A stretch of DNA of 64,000 bases from Ashinkailepas kermadecensis (GCA_034440615.1 JAOTOM010005182.1:372001-436000); one strand, 5' to 3'; shown: positions 34,604 through 46,349, numbered from the stretch's first letter. Notes: generated by a model not told the origin, from the sequence alone. Numbers and translations: made by a program.

Positions 34604-34641
34604 TGGTTGGTTGGTTGGTTGGTTGGTTGATTGATTGATTG

Positions 34642-34693
<52 letters not shown>

Positions 34694-34857
34694 GTTGGTT
34701 GGTTAGTTGGTTGGTTGGTTGGTTGGTTGGTTGGTTGGTTGGTTGGTTGGTTGGTTGGTTGGTTGGTTGGTTGGTTGGTTGGTTGGTTGGTTGGTTGGTT
34801 GGTTGGTTGGTTGGTTGGTTGGTTGGTTGGTTGGTTGGTTGGTTGGTTGGTTGGTTG
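34604..34857. repeat. Tetranucleotide tract (GGTT)n(GATT)n(GGTT)n
   Basis: GGTT units at 34604-34626, GATT units to about 34687, then GGTT units to 34857 with one GTTA interruption. On the minus strand this is (AACC)n and directly continues the 3' end of the SINE at 34858-35010, so it is best read as that element's expanded tail. Confidence 0.95.
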
Positions 34858-35010
34858 TGGCTTTACAACGCACTCAGCAGCTAAGGCCATATGGCGTCGC
34901 CTGCCTCTCACTCTGGCAGGAAGGGCGGGCACCGCGGGGAATCGAACCCCATACCTCTGCCATTACAGACACTCTGCTGAACCACTCAGCTCGACTGATG
35001 AACCCACGGT
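34858..35010 (-). mobile_element. tRNA-derived SINE (family B) with tetranucleotide tail
   Basis: Read on the minus strand, GAGCTGAGTGGTTCAGCAGA resembles a tRNA A-box arm, and GGGGTTCGATTCCCCG is a textbook B-box/T-arm. A body follows (CCTTCCTGCCAGAGTGAGAG, GCCATATGGCCTTAGC) and ends GTTGTAAAGCCAC, running straight into (AACC)n. The layout of tRNA head, body and short-repeat tail is that of a SINE mobilised by a CR1/RTE-type LINE. It does not match family A in its body. Confidence 0.7.
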
Positions 35011-36031
35011 TTGTTTCCGACAGTGACTTTTTGTTCGATTTTCATAACTGGCAACACTGTGAAGTGCTTCTTTCCCACGAGAGACGCCATCTCGGCACGT
35101 GGAGAGACGTGGTAAGTGTATAACCTTGCAACGTGTCAGCTGAACATGGCCGCTGCACGGTTCTCAGACAAGGTTGTGTGGAAGAATCAGAATAGATATT
35201 GCGCAATACTGCATAGACCCTCCTGTTAGATACGTGGTATCGTTTTTTTTTAGAGCAGGAGTGTTTTGCTTATTAGCAAGGGAGGGAGAGGTGAAACACA
35301 AAGTTAATCCTCTTCACGATCACGGCTCTTTGAAGTGCGTAGTCAAGGATGTTTTGCGGAAAACCGGTTTCGCCACCCTCATGCATCGTGTCATCATCGG
35401 TCGTGTTTATATTAACTGTACCTCGGAAATGCTTTGGTGGGGTGGTTACATTATGGGTAAATAATTCAAATGTGCACGTGATGTTATTTTTTAACGTGGC
35501 AGAAATACAGATGCCGATCCCAAGACGGGATTGAAACCGGTTTTGCACCTAACCATCTCTGACTACGCGCTTCAGCTAGCCGTGATCGTAATCATATATA
35601 CCGTAGTCACAAATAGTAATATTAATCCGCTTATCTGATCATTTCACTTATCCCGTGGAGAGTCCCAAGTTCGAAAACAAAGATGAAAAGTCCTCCAGAG
35701 AAGAGTTGGTTTGGCGACAGCAACGAGGCAGTGTACTTGCGTTATAGGGAAAAGGTGCATTATTGCAAAAGGTGCAGTAGTGCGGAAAAATGATCAGTGT
35801 TGTGTGGTGCATGGCTGTGGGAAAAGGCTGCAGGCGCACCAGGACGGCTGCAGACGATGGAGCCACGAGCAAGGCGCAGGTGTCGGGCACCAAAATAAGT
35901 TTTCGAGCGAATAGTCTGCCGAAAGAGAACTGATTGCAACGCTGGGTTTTCGCCTTAGCCTAACGTGCCTTTGCTAGTCATTAACAAAGCGCAGGCATCG
36001 AATACGATGGTGGGTTCGTACGTATGCACCA

Positions 36032-36217
36032 ATGGGCACCTGTGCACCCACGGGGGCGGGGAGGGCTCAAGGTCACGCGAAGTCGGATGACAACTTAAGT
36101 AGCAACAGTGACAGCAGCACTAGCAGTTTTGCTCACCAAATTGAGTGGCTCCACGATGGAGACATGCTGAAGAAGACGTGGACCTTGAAAACGCCTAGCG
36201 GGAGCAATGGAGGCTCG
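36032..36217 (+). CDS. Possible orphan exon, Ser/Asp-rich (tentative)
   Basis: The plus-strand frame includes HAKSDDNLSSNSDSSTSSFA, then HQIEWLHDGDMLKKTW and TLKTPSGSNGGS. The phospho-motif-like SDDNLS/SDSSTSS run followed by an amphipathic segment looks like a conserved regulatory protein, not noise. A donor-like GGCTCGG/GTGGGT lies at 36217. I see no good pyrimidine-rich acceptor upstream and cannot name the family. It could be an exon of a gene whose others lie outside the window, a processed fragment, or chance. Confidence 0.2.
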
Positions 36218-37363
36218 GGTGGGTCCTTAAGATCCTTTATGAGTGTCCTCTTATACACATACCATTTGGGTACTTGCATCATTTGGAGCTCGTGTAATGT
36301 GCCTGCGCCCATTCGCTGCAGAATCGAAGGTGCTCTAACTAGGCTAACGTATTAGATTTCCTGCATAACAATCGAAGTTAGTTCTTTCCCTGAGTTGAAA
36401 AAAACTCAGCGCAATTTTTCTTCTGGAAGCCGCAGTTTTACTTCACCGCCAGTGATGTAATTCAATTAAAAATTATCAAAAACTTAACGAAAATTAGATG
36501 CTAAGTAGTGCATACCAGAGGCAGGGGGTGAAAAGGGGAGCCTGATCCGTATCGTTTGCCAGAGGCAGAAGGTGAAGAGGGGCACCTGATCTGAAAGGCG
36601 TATTCATTGCAAGGCAGGGCAAACAGCCTAGGGAGCGACGAACAGCCTGGGTCAACCTATAATTGCATCCAATCCCGAAAAGTCCCTCGTATTGGGAACG
36701 GTGTCGTTCGTATTATCGTATTTATATGTATACATTTGTATCCTAACGATAATAAGGCGATGCGAACGATACGAAAATAGGTGATTTACGTGCGACATTA
36801 TCATCACGAAGTGTGCCTTGAATTAAAGTATTCGCCGAATCTGTTTTTCACTGTGCAAAGGAGGCGAGTTGGATGTGGACAACAGTGTTGGGTCACCAAC
36901 AGTGGGGTTGGGTCACCAACAGTACAGTTGGGTCACCAACAGTGGGCACGCTGGTGAGGCTGATGCACAAGGCGTAACGTTTCTGGACTTGGAAATCATT
37001 AGGCAGCGAAGCATCTTCCTGCCCCCCTTGGCATGATTTTCAGTCTCCCCGGCATTCCGAGAAACTTCAGTTGTGATGCAGATACCTTTTTTCCACTTTG
37101 CAACATGTTCTCATATCTACCAATTGATCAGTTGAAATCGTCTTGCAACTATATATAGATACCAGCCAGCCTGCCGCACTCTTGGTGGGTAATTTAAAAC
37201 GTGTGTGGCGTGAGACCTACAGAAAGGGCTCGTGAAAGTTCTGGAATCTAAGCGACGAACGTGAAGATTTTCTACTTTCTACCTCGGGTCTCAAATAAGT
37301 TCCGTAGCATTTGTTGAGTCAAGGGTTTGGAATCCGATGGCGAAATCTGGCCGTCGACCGGGC

Positions 37364-37405
37364 CACCGTATTCTGATTTCTGATCCACAGGATCAGAATA
37401 CGGTG
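37364..37405. other. Alternative-hairpin inverted repeat
   Basis: CACCGTATTCTGAT (37364-37377) pairs perfectly with ATCAGAATACGGTG (37392-37405). The overlapping TTCTGATCC (37378-37386) pairs with GGATCAGAA (37390-37398). Because both hairpins use the same right arm, only one can form at a time. Confidence 0.85.
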
Positions 37406-38516
37406 AAATCCTGGGGAGGCATTTCAGCGACACCTCCACACGACACAAGAGATAGTGTTACCTCAAATGGATAGTGTCCTCCGATTATTTCGAAGATGCC
37501 CTTCAAACTGTCAAGAACACTTCGGTGGGAACCCCAGGCGAGCCCCCACATTTCATGAATTGTTACATGCATGGGCAGAGGAAGACGGAAACGGAGGCTA
37601 TGCTCCCATATATTTGCCTTAACCGTTACTCCTACCACAAGGGTGTTTCACGGAATGATTTGATCTAAAAGCGACTCAGATCCCGATTTTCTCGAACTTT
37701 CCTACATCATTGACAGGCATTCGCCCGACATTTCCGAGACCCTTCACTACCTCTTCACTACCTCGTAATGAACGCGGAAGTCCTGACCACTCCCTGTATT
37801 TGCAGTGCATCACGCAGTCTAATTGTTTAGATGACAAATTATGTGTAGTAATCCAGCTATTACTTGTAGATACGAACAAATATTAGGAGTCTAAAACCAT
37901 CAGACGTGTACCAAAACGTGTACCAAACAATGTCGATGGTCTGCTGTCATTGTGTTGCTCCTTCCGATATACCCATAATATAAGTAGATTCGTCTGATTG
38001 AAGCTAACATGAGCACTGTGCCGGGTTCGCATTTGATCGGTACATACCTCATCACCACGACACAATTAACTACGTATTTTACCAGGTGCGCCATCTGCAG
38101 CGTTTTTAACGATCAATATAGCCAGTTAAAACACCAAAATTCACGCTATCGTTACCACGAAATGTCCCACCTATTCCCTGACAACACGTCTCTTCATTAT
38201 TCCCAATAAAAATACTCAAGAACGGCCACAGCTTAGTATGCACAATACACCGCTATTCCATATTGATTAGGATCGTTTAAATACTTCAGGAATAGCTTAA
38301 GCATTACCTTATAATAAATAAATGAATCGCGATATGACCTGATATGAGGGATGAGGCGATGCAATGGAATACATAATCTGAAAATTCGCTACATTGGGGT
38401 TCCTGAGTGCACATTTGCTACCTTTTTTATTTTTGGTAGAGCTCGTTTTGAACGTTATGCTACAGCGATGAGCTTGCTTAGTGCAAGGCTATCACTACCT
38501 CTACAGCCAGCCTGGT

Positions 38517-38655
38517 CTTCTCGGCACGTCCGGACAGTTTTAGTGCAGCGTATGCATTGTCCTGGAGAGAGACGATGTAGCTGCCACTTCTCAGCACGTC
38601 TGGACAGTTTTAGTCCAGCATGTGTCCTGGAGAGAGACGATGCAGCTACAGGACA
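38517..38655. repeat. 70-bp tandem duplication
   Basis: CTTCTCGGCACGTCCGGACA at 38517 and CTTCTCAGCACGTCTGGACA at 38587 begin two copies that share GTCCTGGAGAGAGACGATG. The second copy is 5-6 bp shorter internally. Confidence 0.88.
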
Positions 38656-38675
38656 GCGCTAAACCTCAGCGCACT

Positions 38676-39122
38676 GGCCAGAACGTGCCACGTCGTCTGA
38701 CGGAGGTGTTGACCAGAACGTGCCACGTCGTCTGACGGAAGTGCTGCCCAGAACGTGCCACGTCGTCTGACGGAAGTGCTGACCAGAACGTGCCACGTCG
38801 TCTGACGGAAGTGCTGACCAGAACGTGCCACGTCGTCTGACGGAAGTGCTGACCAGAACGTGCCACGTCGTCTGACGGAAGTGCTGACCAGAACGTGCCA
38901 CGTCGTCTGACGGAAGTGCTGACCAGAACGTGCCACGTCGTCTGACGGAGGTGTTGACCAGAACGTGCCACGTCGTCTGACGGAATTGCTGACCAGAACG
39001 TGCCACTTCATCTGACGGAAGTGCTGACCAGTGTGCCACATTTATCTGACGGAAGTGCTGGCCAGAACGTGCTACTTCATCTGACGGAAGTGCTGACCAG
39101 AACGTGCCACGTTATCGGACGG
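38676..39122. repeat. 35-bp minisatellite, about 13 copies
   Basis: The unit starts GACCAGAACGTGCCACGTCG and ends TCTGACGGAAGTGCT. The central copies are identical; the outer ones carry GAGGTGTT, GAATTGCT or TTCATC variants. All three minus-strand frames are open through the array (up to about 131 codons), which is an artefact. Confidence 0.97.
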
Positions 39123-39746
39123 AAGTGTCTCACATAGTGCGACCAGTGTTCCATGAATTTGCCATCTGTGGCCCGGACTGCTGATTCGTGCTTAATAATG
39201 AGGAGCATTGTCCTTGCCAAGTATTGAAGGCAAGACTGCTGGAATGTCAGCGACGCATGGTTTGACATGTGCGTGAGTGCTACCCGTTGTGAACATGTCT
39301 TCGCCAAAATTGTGCACTGGTGCATGATCGCCTTTGACGTATTATTGGTGGCGCTAGATTGCATTAACCATTGTTTTATTGCATATTATATTTGAATAAC
39401 AGCCTGATAAATAACTGAACACCATGCCAACACTAGCTCCGGTGCCATTCAAGAATGATAAACTTTATAGTCGAAGAATAAATCGAATAATGCATACAAT
39501 GTTGCGGATGAGATGTACGTCATAAATGCTTAGTAGTTGTGCAATGCGTATAGCCGAAAATCAGAATCCATAACTGATATTCTGTTGCAGTAACACTATC
39601 GGACTACCCTGAATGAAGCGAAAGGAAGTGAAACTCATGGAGCTACCCGGGCCTGCACTGGCCTAAGGAGCTATTTTAAGAATGAATGTATGGGAATTGT
39701 AGCGCATATAAAACAATGCCCGTGCCCTGCTGCCATTGTGCTATTT
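39123..39746. other. Unique AT-rich sequence
   Basis: No gene, RNA or repeat was recognised. Confidence 0.45.
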
Positions 39747-39762
39747 TATATATATATATATG

Positions 39763-39802
<40 letters not shown>

Positions 39803-39919
39803 TGTGCGTGTGCGTGTGCGCGCGCGCGCGCGTGCGTGCGCGTGCATGTGCGCATGTGCATGTGCATGTGCATGTGCATGTGCATGTGCATGTGTATGTG
39901 TATGTGCGTATGCATATGC

Positions 39920-39959
<40 letters not shown>

Positions 39960-39970
39960 GCATATATATC

Positions 39971-40048
<78 letters not shown>
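39747..40048. repeat. Compound microsatellite (TA)n(GTGC)n(TGCATG)n(TA)n
   Basis: TA, then GTGC/GCGT tetramers, a CG-rich stretch, GCATGT hexamers and finally long TA repeats form about 300 bp of low-complexity DNA. Confidence 0.97.
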
Positions 40049-40052
<4 letters not shown>

Positions 40053-40924
40053 ACAGAAGTTCTGTTATATGGTGGAAAAAATGCTGATCATTGTGCTATC
40101 GAAGGCCTCGTATATTGGAACCCATTCCACTACATGGGGAACATTGCCACCAACACGGTGCCCCTCTGAACCAAGACAAATAATTAAATCCCCAGACTCG
40201 AATTGATCCACATAACTCAAACAGACGCCCATATAAAAATGGACTCGCAGAGACCAAAACGGGGGAAATCAAACGGGGGCTCGGAGACAACCAGACTGGT
40301 GATGAATCAAAAGGCTCACAGAAACCCCAACAGGGACGAAGTAGGCCCACAGGGACACGGCCCGCAGAGATCAACAAGGCTCGCAAAGTTCCAAACAAAT
40401 CCCCACAGACACCAAATAGGCCCACAAAGATCTAAACAGTCGATGGGAAGGGGGATGCAGGAGGGGGACGTAGCTTTTCTGGCCATCGGCAAATGCCAAA
40501 CCATCAACTGGACACACGAGCAAAGCAAATAGGAGCCTCCACGCAGCGCAGTCCCACCCGCCACCACCAGTCCCGGCGTAGAACCCCGCGGCCCAGCCGG
40601 GCGACAAACAGCGCAGCAGCGCTGGAAAGTGGGCACGTGACCCTGAACAATGTCGAGCGTCGCTCATGCCGCCACCCCGCCACCGCCGCACCGGCCGGCG
40701 CCGGGTAAAGGCCCGCAGGCCTCGCGAACCCCGCGTCCCGGGCCGGGAGTCCACCTCGTGCAAACCATAGGGGGGCGGGGTGGGGGTGACAGGAGACCGG
40801 TGGCCTCCCTCGCAGCAGCAAGGGGGGCCTGGCCGCCTTGCTGCGTACTACGCACTACATACACGGAAACTCCTGGGGAGAAACTTCCCATAAACGGCTG
40901 AGCCGGGAGAGGAGGCCCTCATGA
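40049..40924. other. Unique segment becoming GC- and CpG-rich
   Basis: From about 40540 to 40830 CpGs are frequent and frames are open on both strands, but no domain was recognised. An unannotated CpG island is possible. Confidence 0.35.
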
Positions 40925-41165
40925 TGGGAGACGAGCCCCCCCCAGGAAACGAGTAGAGATCCGTAATGCGAGAGACGAGGCCCCTAGGAGAGGAATGGAG
41001 ACCCGTAATACGAGAGACGGCCCCTAGGAGAAGAGTGGAGACCCACAATACGAGAGACGTGGCCCTAGGAGAAGAATGGGGACCCATAATGGCAGTGACG
41101 AGGCCCCTAGGAGAAGATTGGAGATCCATAATACGAGAGACCCCTAGGAGAGGAGTGGAGGCATT
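40925..41165. repeat. Degenerate ~40-bp minisatellite, about 5-6 copies
   Basis: Units share GAGAC, GAGGCCCCTAGGAGA, AGAGTGGAGACC and CATAATACGAGA in that order. Lengths vary between about 37 and 43 bp. Confidence 0.85.
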
Positions 41166-42185
41166 CCTCCACTCCAGTGGAGTGCCAGAGGTCGCATAGC
41201 TGAGTAGAAAGCCGCCAAGGTTATAAGAGGATTCCCTAGATGAGTGGCAGGAGGCCTCTAATTTGGAAGATGAGGCCAAAGACTGAAAAGGGGCCCCAGG
41301 GATGGAAGGGGAGACTCCTAAGGTGGAAAAGGAGGCTGTAGAATACGATAAATGGTCCTCGGATCCAACAGTCGAGAAGATCTGAGAAATGTTTCCAAGT
41401 TTTTCGCAAATTGAGACAAATTTACTGCGTACGAAACATTTGATATAGTTTCATTGTGGCATTTTCCTGAGGTAAGATCAAATATAATTGAATAAGCTTC
41501 TCTGATATGAAGAGGAAATGGTGGTAATAACCAAATATTCGGCCTACATTTACAAGGATTGGTTACTGCCAAATGGCGCCCACCATCACGTCTGTAATGA
41601 ACGGTTGTCAGAATGAAACGTATTTGTTCAAATGTCCTTGAAATTGTCACACCCAATGCTTCACTTCAGGATGAAAATATGGTTCCCAAGATTGAAACAC
41701 ATTCATTTGAGCAGATTTGCAACCCAACAGTGGGCCACGAAAATAATCTACCCTCAATACAACTTCCCGAGCTATTTCCTGTTGCCGTTTGAATAAAAAC
41801 ACGTCAATTGGTTGCAAATTTAGGAGCGTGCAGCATAGCTCTTTCAATCAAAAGAAAAATCATCAAAAGCAAATTATGCACCAATAACACGGTACCGACA
41901 TAGAAAACCTTTCTCCAGCCGTATGGATGTATCATAAAATATGGGCTGCACGCTGCCCCGTGATATGAGGGAACACACAAAAACGAAGATCAGCAATTGT
42001 ATGATGCTTCCTGTATTGTGGCTAAAACTTTTTCGCAGCGCACCCTCCTCCACCACTTCACTGAACAAGATAATCCATGATATGGACCCAACGTAAAGTA
42101 CCTTCATGCTCCTATTGAAACAACTCAGGCTTGTGTCAATGTAGCAATGTATCAGTCCACAGACCACAACCCAAACATAACCACA
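41166..42185. other. Unique AT-rich sequence
   Basis: Minus-strand frames at 41318-41656, 41647-41847 and 41874-42167 follow one another but show no conserved motif and are interrupted by stops. I do not call them genes. Confidence 0.35.
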
Positions 42186-42443
42186 TCGCCGCGAGACAGC
42201 TCAGTTGGCAGCGAGCCGGCGCGCTGACCCCTTGCCCCTGGAGGGTCAGCTGGCAGCGGCTCTGATGAGGCCGGGGACTCGGCAACGGAGAGGCCATGTC
42301 GCAGGATTGGCCGCACGCCAAGCCCTCTGTATAAATCCAGGATCGGATGGCGAAGTCCGCATCGACGCAACTAACCCAACTGGGCATAGAGCAGCGCTCC
42401 ACGAAGCCACCGAGGAAACATTCTGATCGATAAAAAAAAACAA
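42186..42443 (+). mobile_element. tRNA-derived SINE, family A copy 2
   Basis: An A-box-like head (ACAGCTCAGTTGGCAGCGAG) leads into GAGGGTCAGCTGGCAGCGGC, TGATGAGGCCGGGGACTCGG and AGGCCATGTCGC. The element ends GAAGCCACCGAGG, then CATTCTGATCGATAAAAAAA. The order and sequence match the 16-kb copy, without its B-box-containing insert. A poly-A-like run closes the element. Confidence 0.65.
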
Positions 42444-42611
42444 GATAGATAACGATTGCGGCCTCCTGGGGCGCACATACACCACGTCATGGCATGGACG
42501 GCGGGCGGGCAATACCAACTGATCACGCTGCTTGATGTTGATTGATTTTTCGAGCTGCGTGCCGTCTTACATTATGAATCAGTGTGATGTCGAGTCTACG
42601 TGGCGAACAAG

Positions 42612-42905
42612 TTCACCACACATGTCTGCCTACATCTGCATCACCACGTGCCCGCCTGTATCTGCATCACCACATGTCTGCCTGTATCTGCATCACCACG
42701 TGTCTGCCTGTATCTGCATCACCACATGTCTGCCTGTATCTGCATCACCACGTGTCTGCCTGTATCTGCATCACCACGTGTCTGCCTGTATCTGCATCAC
42801 CACGTGTCTGCCTGTATCTGCATCACCACGTGTCTGCCTGTATCTGCATCACCACATGTCTGCCTGTATCTGCATCACCACATGTTTGCCCGCATCTACA
42901 TCACT
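42612..42905. repeat. 26-bp minisatellite, about 11 copies
   Basis: The unit CATCACCACGTGTCTGCCTG plus TATCTG repeats with CACGTG/CACATG alternation between units. Confidence 0.96.
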
Positions 42906-43050
42906 CAACCACTCGCGGACATCCGATAACCATTCGGCGACCCACCAATTGTGGAAAATATGTGTATAGGTGCGCCCCAAATATTGGAGAGGGGTTGAGG
43001 GGGGGGGAGCTGAATGCTGGGCTGATTTTTTTTTGTTCAGTCAACGCCAG

Positions 43051-43310
43051 AGCGCACTGCCTGAGACGCGCCGTGGTCTGGTCTGGGATTCGACTGGCCT
43101 GCGGTGTGCTCTGTGCTGGGTTCGCAGCGCGCCGTGCCTGAGACGCGCCGTGGTCTGGTCTGGGATTTGACTGGCCTGCGGTGTGCTCTGTGCTGGGTTC
43201 GCAGCGCGCCGTGCCTGAGACGCGCCGTGGTCTGGTCTGGGATTCGACTGGCCTGCGGTGTGCTCTGTGCTGGGTTCGCAGCGCGCCGTGCCCGAGCACC
43301 GCTGTGGTCT
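43051..43310. repeat. 77-bp tandem repeat, about 3.4 copies
   Basis: GCCTGAGACGCGCCGTGGTC begins units at 43059, 43136 and 43213. Each also contains GACTGGCCTGCGGTGTGCTC and GTGCTGGGTTCGCAGCGCGC. A partial, diverged unit follows before SINE copy 3. Confidence 0.95.
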
Positions 43311-43535
43311 GGGCTCAGCTGGGAGTGGAGGCTGGCGTGTGGCGCGATAGAGCCGGGGGCGGGACGGCGTAGTAGGCGTGTCGCTGCATTGGCGGCTCGT
43401 CACAATCAGTTGACATTCCGCGGTTGGTGTGGAATTCACCGACTGGTGGCAGGTTCAGCGTCTACGTAGCAAGCCCTGCCTGGCGTAGAACCGGATTGCG
43501 CAAAGCGACCGCAACGAACATTCCGATTAGAAGCC
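43300..43535 (+). mobile_element. SINE family A copy 3 (5'-diverged)
   Basis: CTCAGCTGGGAGTGG, GAGCCGGGGGCGGGACGG, GTGTCGCTGCATTGGCGGC, AGCAAGCCCTGCCTGGCGTA, AAAGCGACC and CATTCCGATTAG follow the order of the 16-kb copy (for example GTGTCGGTGCATTGACGGC and AACAAGCCTTGCTTGGC there). No clear A or B box remains. Confidence 0.6.
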
Positions 43536-45222
43536 GTAACACTTGTACTTCGGTACACTATATTTAATTTTGAAGGCCAATTAACGTGCTGCAAGCTCAC
43601 TATGAGCTTAGCGGATTCATACAACCCTTGACTATCCTTCACACAATATCCTTCCCTTGATATCCTTCACACTTCAGACAAAGCCTCAGAGGAATAGGCG
43701 CCTCCTTGGGACGAATGGCCTCTGGCAAAGGCAAAGGCCCGAGTGCCCCTCTCCCCGAGGGACTTCCACAGTGGCGCCCCTCCAGACGAGTGCCCCACCA
43801 TGAAAGTCAATGGATCCGCCCCTGGGCTGAGTAAAGTTCAGCACTGGGTAAAGGTCACTACTCACTACCGTGAAGTCTTATGGCAGTGCCCGTGGCCTAC
43901 ATGCACAGGCTAGTTATGCGCTGTGTGCCGACGCATCACTGAGGTTTTTCAGCACAAGGCACAAGGCAGCCTCCACTGAGGTTTTTCGCGACCACGGAAA
44001 AATGGCGCGGTGGCGCGCTGTTGTTTGGCATAGCTGATGTGGCACTCCTTGCTGCGAGTATGGTACACGACTTTGAAAATGTGTGAGGTTAGTGATGCGT
44101 GACGTCATAAGAGGGAAGGCGTTGGCCCGTTTTCCCCAGAAGTGGCCAATTATCACCAGCTAATCCCGCTTATGGCCAATAATGGCCAATGTTGAATGCG
44201 ATAGGATGATGTACAGGTCGCCTGATATGCGTACATCAGCCAATTGATTGTTCAAGGTCATCCGAAGTCATTGACCTAGTGTGACCTCAGATGACCTATT
44301 GGACGACCTGCTCTGGGTTTTGAAGCAAACACTGGAGTTAGCGTCGGACGTTACCCGCAGGCACAGGAAAATGGTGTCTTCTAACACTCCTTGGGACAAT
44401 TCCGAAATGAGGTCAACATTTCGACCTTATCTCACCCTCGACCTATGGGTCAAAATGCAACATGCCACACGTCGCTAGAATCCCAGTATGTTGAGCAATG
44501 TTATGCTGAACATTTCAAGCGGGTATCGGTTATTGGTGTTGCACAGGGAACGGTCAAACGTGAATACTCGTGCGAATACCCCACCTTGAAAGTGATCTGG
44601 GAGGCCAACCCTTGACCCAAAGCATACGGTGTAGGCACTACCAATCGTGAGACCTCGTAGCATGCAACACCATGGCTTTCGTTTTATGTCGCTAGCACTT
44701 CCCGTTTGGACAAGTTATTGGCTCGTAGCCCATCCCCCGGCAATCTGCAATACGGGATCTGGGGAAATGCCGGACATGGGTGAGGGTTAACATACAATGC
44801 AGAGGTGTTAATTTTGCAGCAGCTACATTGAGCGCCATGGGCTTACCGCACAGCCACACGGCCGCTCCAGGATCCAGGATCCTGGATTCACTCTGCAATG
44901 CAGCGCTCAGTCGGAACTGGATCTGGGCGAGGTTTGGGAGCGGGGCTGTGGCAGCTCTGTGGCAGCTCTGTGGCAGCTCTGGACCAGGTCGGGGACCGGA
45001 TCCGGGCCGGGTCTGGACTGGTCTGGAGCCGGTCTGATGGACTGGAACTGAGGCTGCGCGTCCAGGGGCCGGGTCTGGACCGAACCAGTGTCGGACCTGC
45101 GCCGGGCCAAGACTGTGAGCGTAGGTTGGAATTGAGACTTGAGCTGGATTTGGACTGGCTGTGGACCGCATCTAGATCGGATCTGGACTGAGCTGGCAGC
45201 GTCTGGACTAGGGCCGGAGCTG
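43536..45222. other. Unique sequence
   Basis: Contains a short duplication (ACTGAGGTTTTTC at about 43937 and 43975). From about 44920 the sequence becomes G-rich, with repeated GTGGCAGCTCT and TCTGGAC words leading into the GGGGCC tract. No gene was recognised. Confidence 0.35.
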
Positions 45223-45514
45223 GGGCTGGGGCTGGGGCCGGGGCCGGGGCCGGGGCCGGGGCCGGGGCCGGGGCCGGGGCCGGGGCCGGGGCCGGGGCCG
45301 GGGCCGGGCCCGGGCCCGGGGCCGGGGCCGGGGCCGGGGCCGGGGCCGGGGCCGGGGGCCGGGGCCGGGGCCGGGGCCGGGGCCGGGGCCGGGGCCGGGG
45401 CCGGGGCCGGGGCCGGGGCCGGGGCCGGGGCCGGGGCCGGGGCCGGGGCCGGGGCCGGGGCCGGGGCCGGGGCCGGGGCCGGGGCCGGGGCCGGGGCCGG
45501 GGCCGGGCCGGGGT
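45223..45514. repeat. (GGGGCC)n hexanucleotide repeat, about 47 units
   Basis: GGGGCT units pass into GGGGCC units that are almost uninterrupted; the breaks are a CCCGGGCCCGGG interruption near 45307 and an extra G near 45356. G-runs on the plus strand favour G-quadruplexes. Gly-Ala, Gly-Pro, Pro-Ala and Pro-Arg dipeptide frames on both strands are consequences of the repeat. Confidence 0.96.
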
Positions 45515-46349
45515 GCGGCTGCCATGGCGAACGCAAAGTCGCCGCCGACGACCCCGACCGTCGGCCGACAGATTCGCGGCAGACCTAGCATTCCCTTGCC
45601 TCTCATCTCGCCCCTCCACCTCAGTCCAGCTCCGAGATCACGCTGCCGTGACATCTGCCAGCAGCCTGGTCTGTCGGCCCAAACGTGTGGGAGGCCGAGC
45701 AGACGGGGCTTCGGCTCTGTGAACCTGGTAGATCCTTACCTTGACCTCAGCCTCGACCTTTGAAGTCGGGCGACTTTTACCAACTGACATCTGCATGCTT
45801 TCTTTCAAAATAAATAAGTTCTGATTGCGTTGCTGCCTCGTGCGCGCACCCTCGTCTTTGGCGACTTTCACGTAACTGGCCGGCGTCGTAGCTGTTCCGG
45901 TTCCACGACAGGAGTGCAAATACGACACCGCTACCGACTTGTCTACGACTACATGAATGCGAATGCAAACGCTGCGACTCGACGGTACCGCTGCGCGATA
46001 AAGCTGCAACTGCAGCAACTGCAGCAACTGCAGCAACTGCGACGCGACATTACTGCTACAGCAGAAACCTCGACAGACTTTACTGCGACACGACCGACGA
46101 CGAATGCAAATAGGGACAGCATTTTAATACAGTATTTTGCGACTGCCACCGCTGTTGTGAGCCATTTCTGCTACTAAATATCTTCGACCAACTGTACTAT
46201 GGAGCGACTTTTCCTCGATCGCAAAAATTCGATTCATGTGTACAGTAAAATTCGATTCCTCGATTCCTACCTGACGTCAGTAGGACATAATTTGCCCTTG
46301 GGAACGGCATCATGCTGGAGCCACTCACACATAGGCGCCGTTTAACACT
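45515..46349. other. CpG-containing unique sequence
   Basis: A start-like ATGGCGAACGCAAAGTCGCC lies about 10 bases after the GGGGCC tract and opens a 79-codon frame (45524-45763) with no recognisable domain. A 9-bp repeat (CTGCAGCAA)n of four copies lies at about 46008-46040. Confidence 0.35.

Larger units (their letters stand above)
35011..38516. other. Unique sequence with minor duplications
   Basis: A roughly 49-bp duplication lies at about 36508-36595 (CCAGAGGCAG), and three copies of TTGGGTCACCAACAGT lie at about 36887-36945. One candidate exon and one hairpin are listed separately. No gene was recognised. Confidence 0.4.

Noticed and set aside
41318..42167. Multi-exon minus-strand gene with membrane segments
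   Set aside because: Three successive frames have no conserved motif, no splice signals joining them, and an AT-rich composition that makes hydrophobic runs by chance.
44888..45654. Gly-Ala, Pro-Arg and Gly-Pro dipeptide frames as genes
   Set aside because: They are translations of the GGGGCC tract in every frame.
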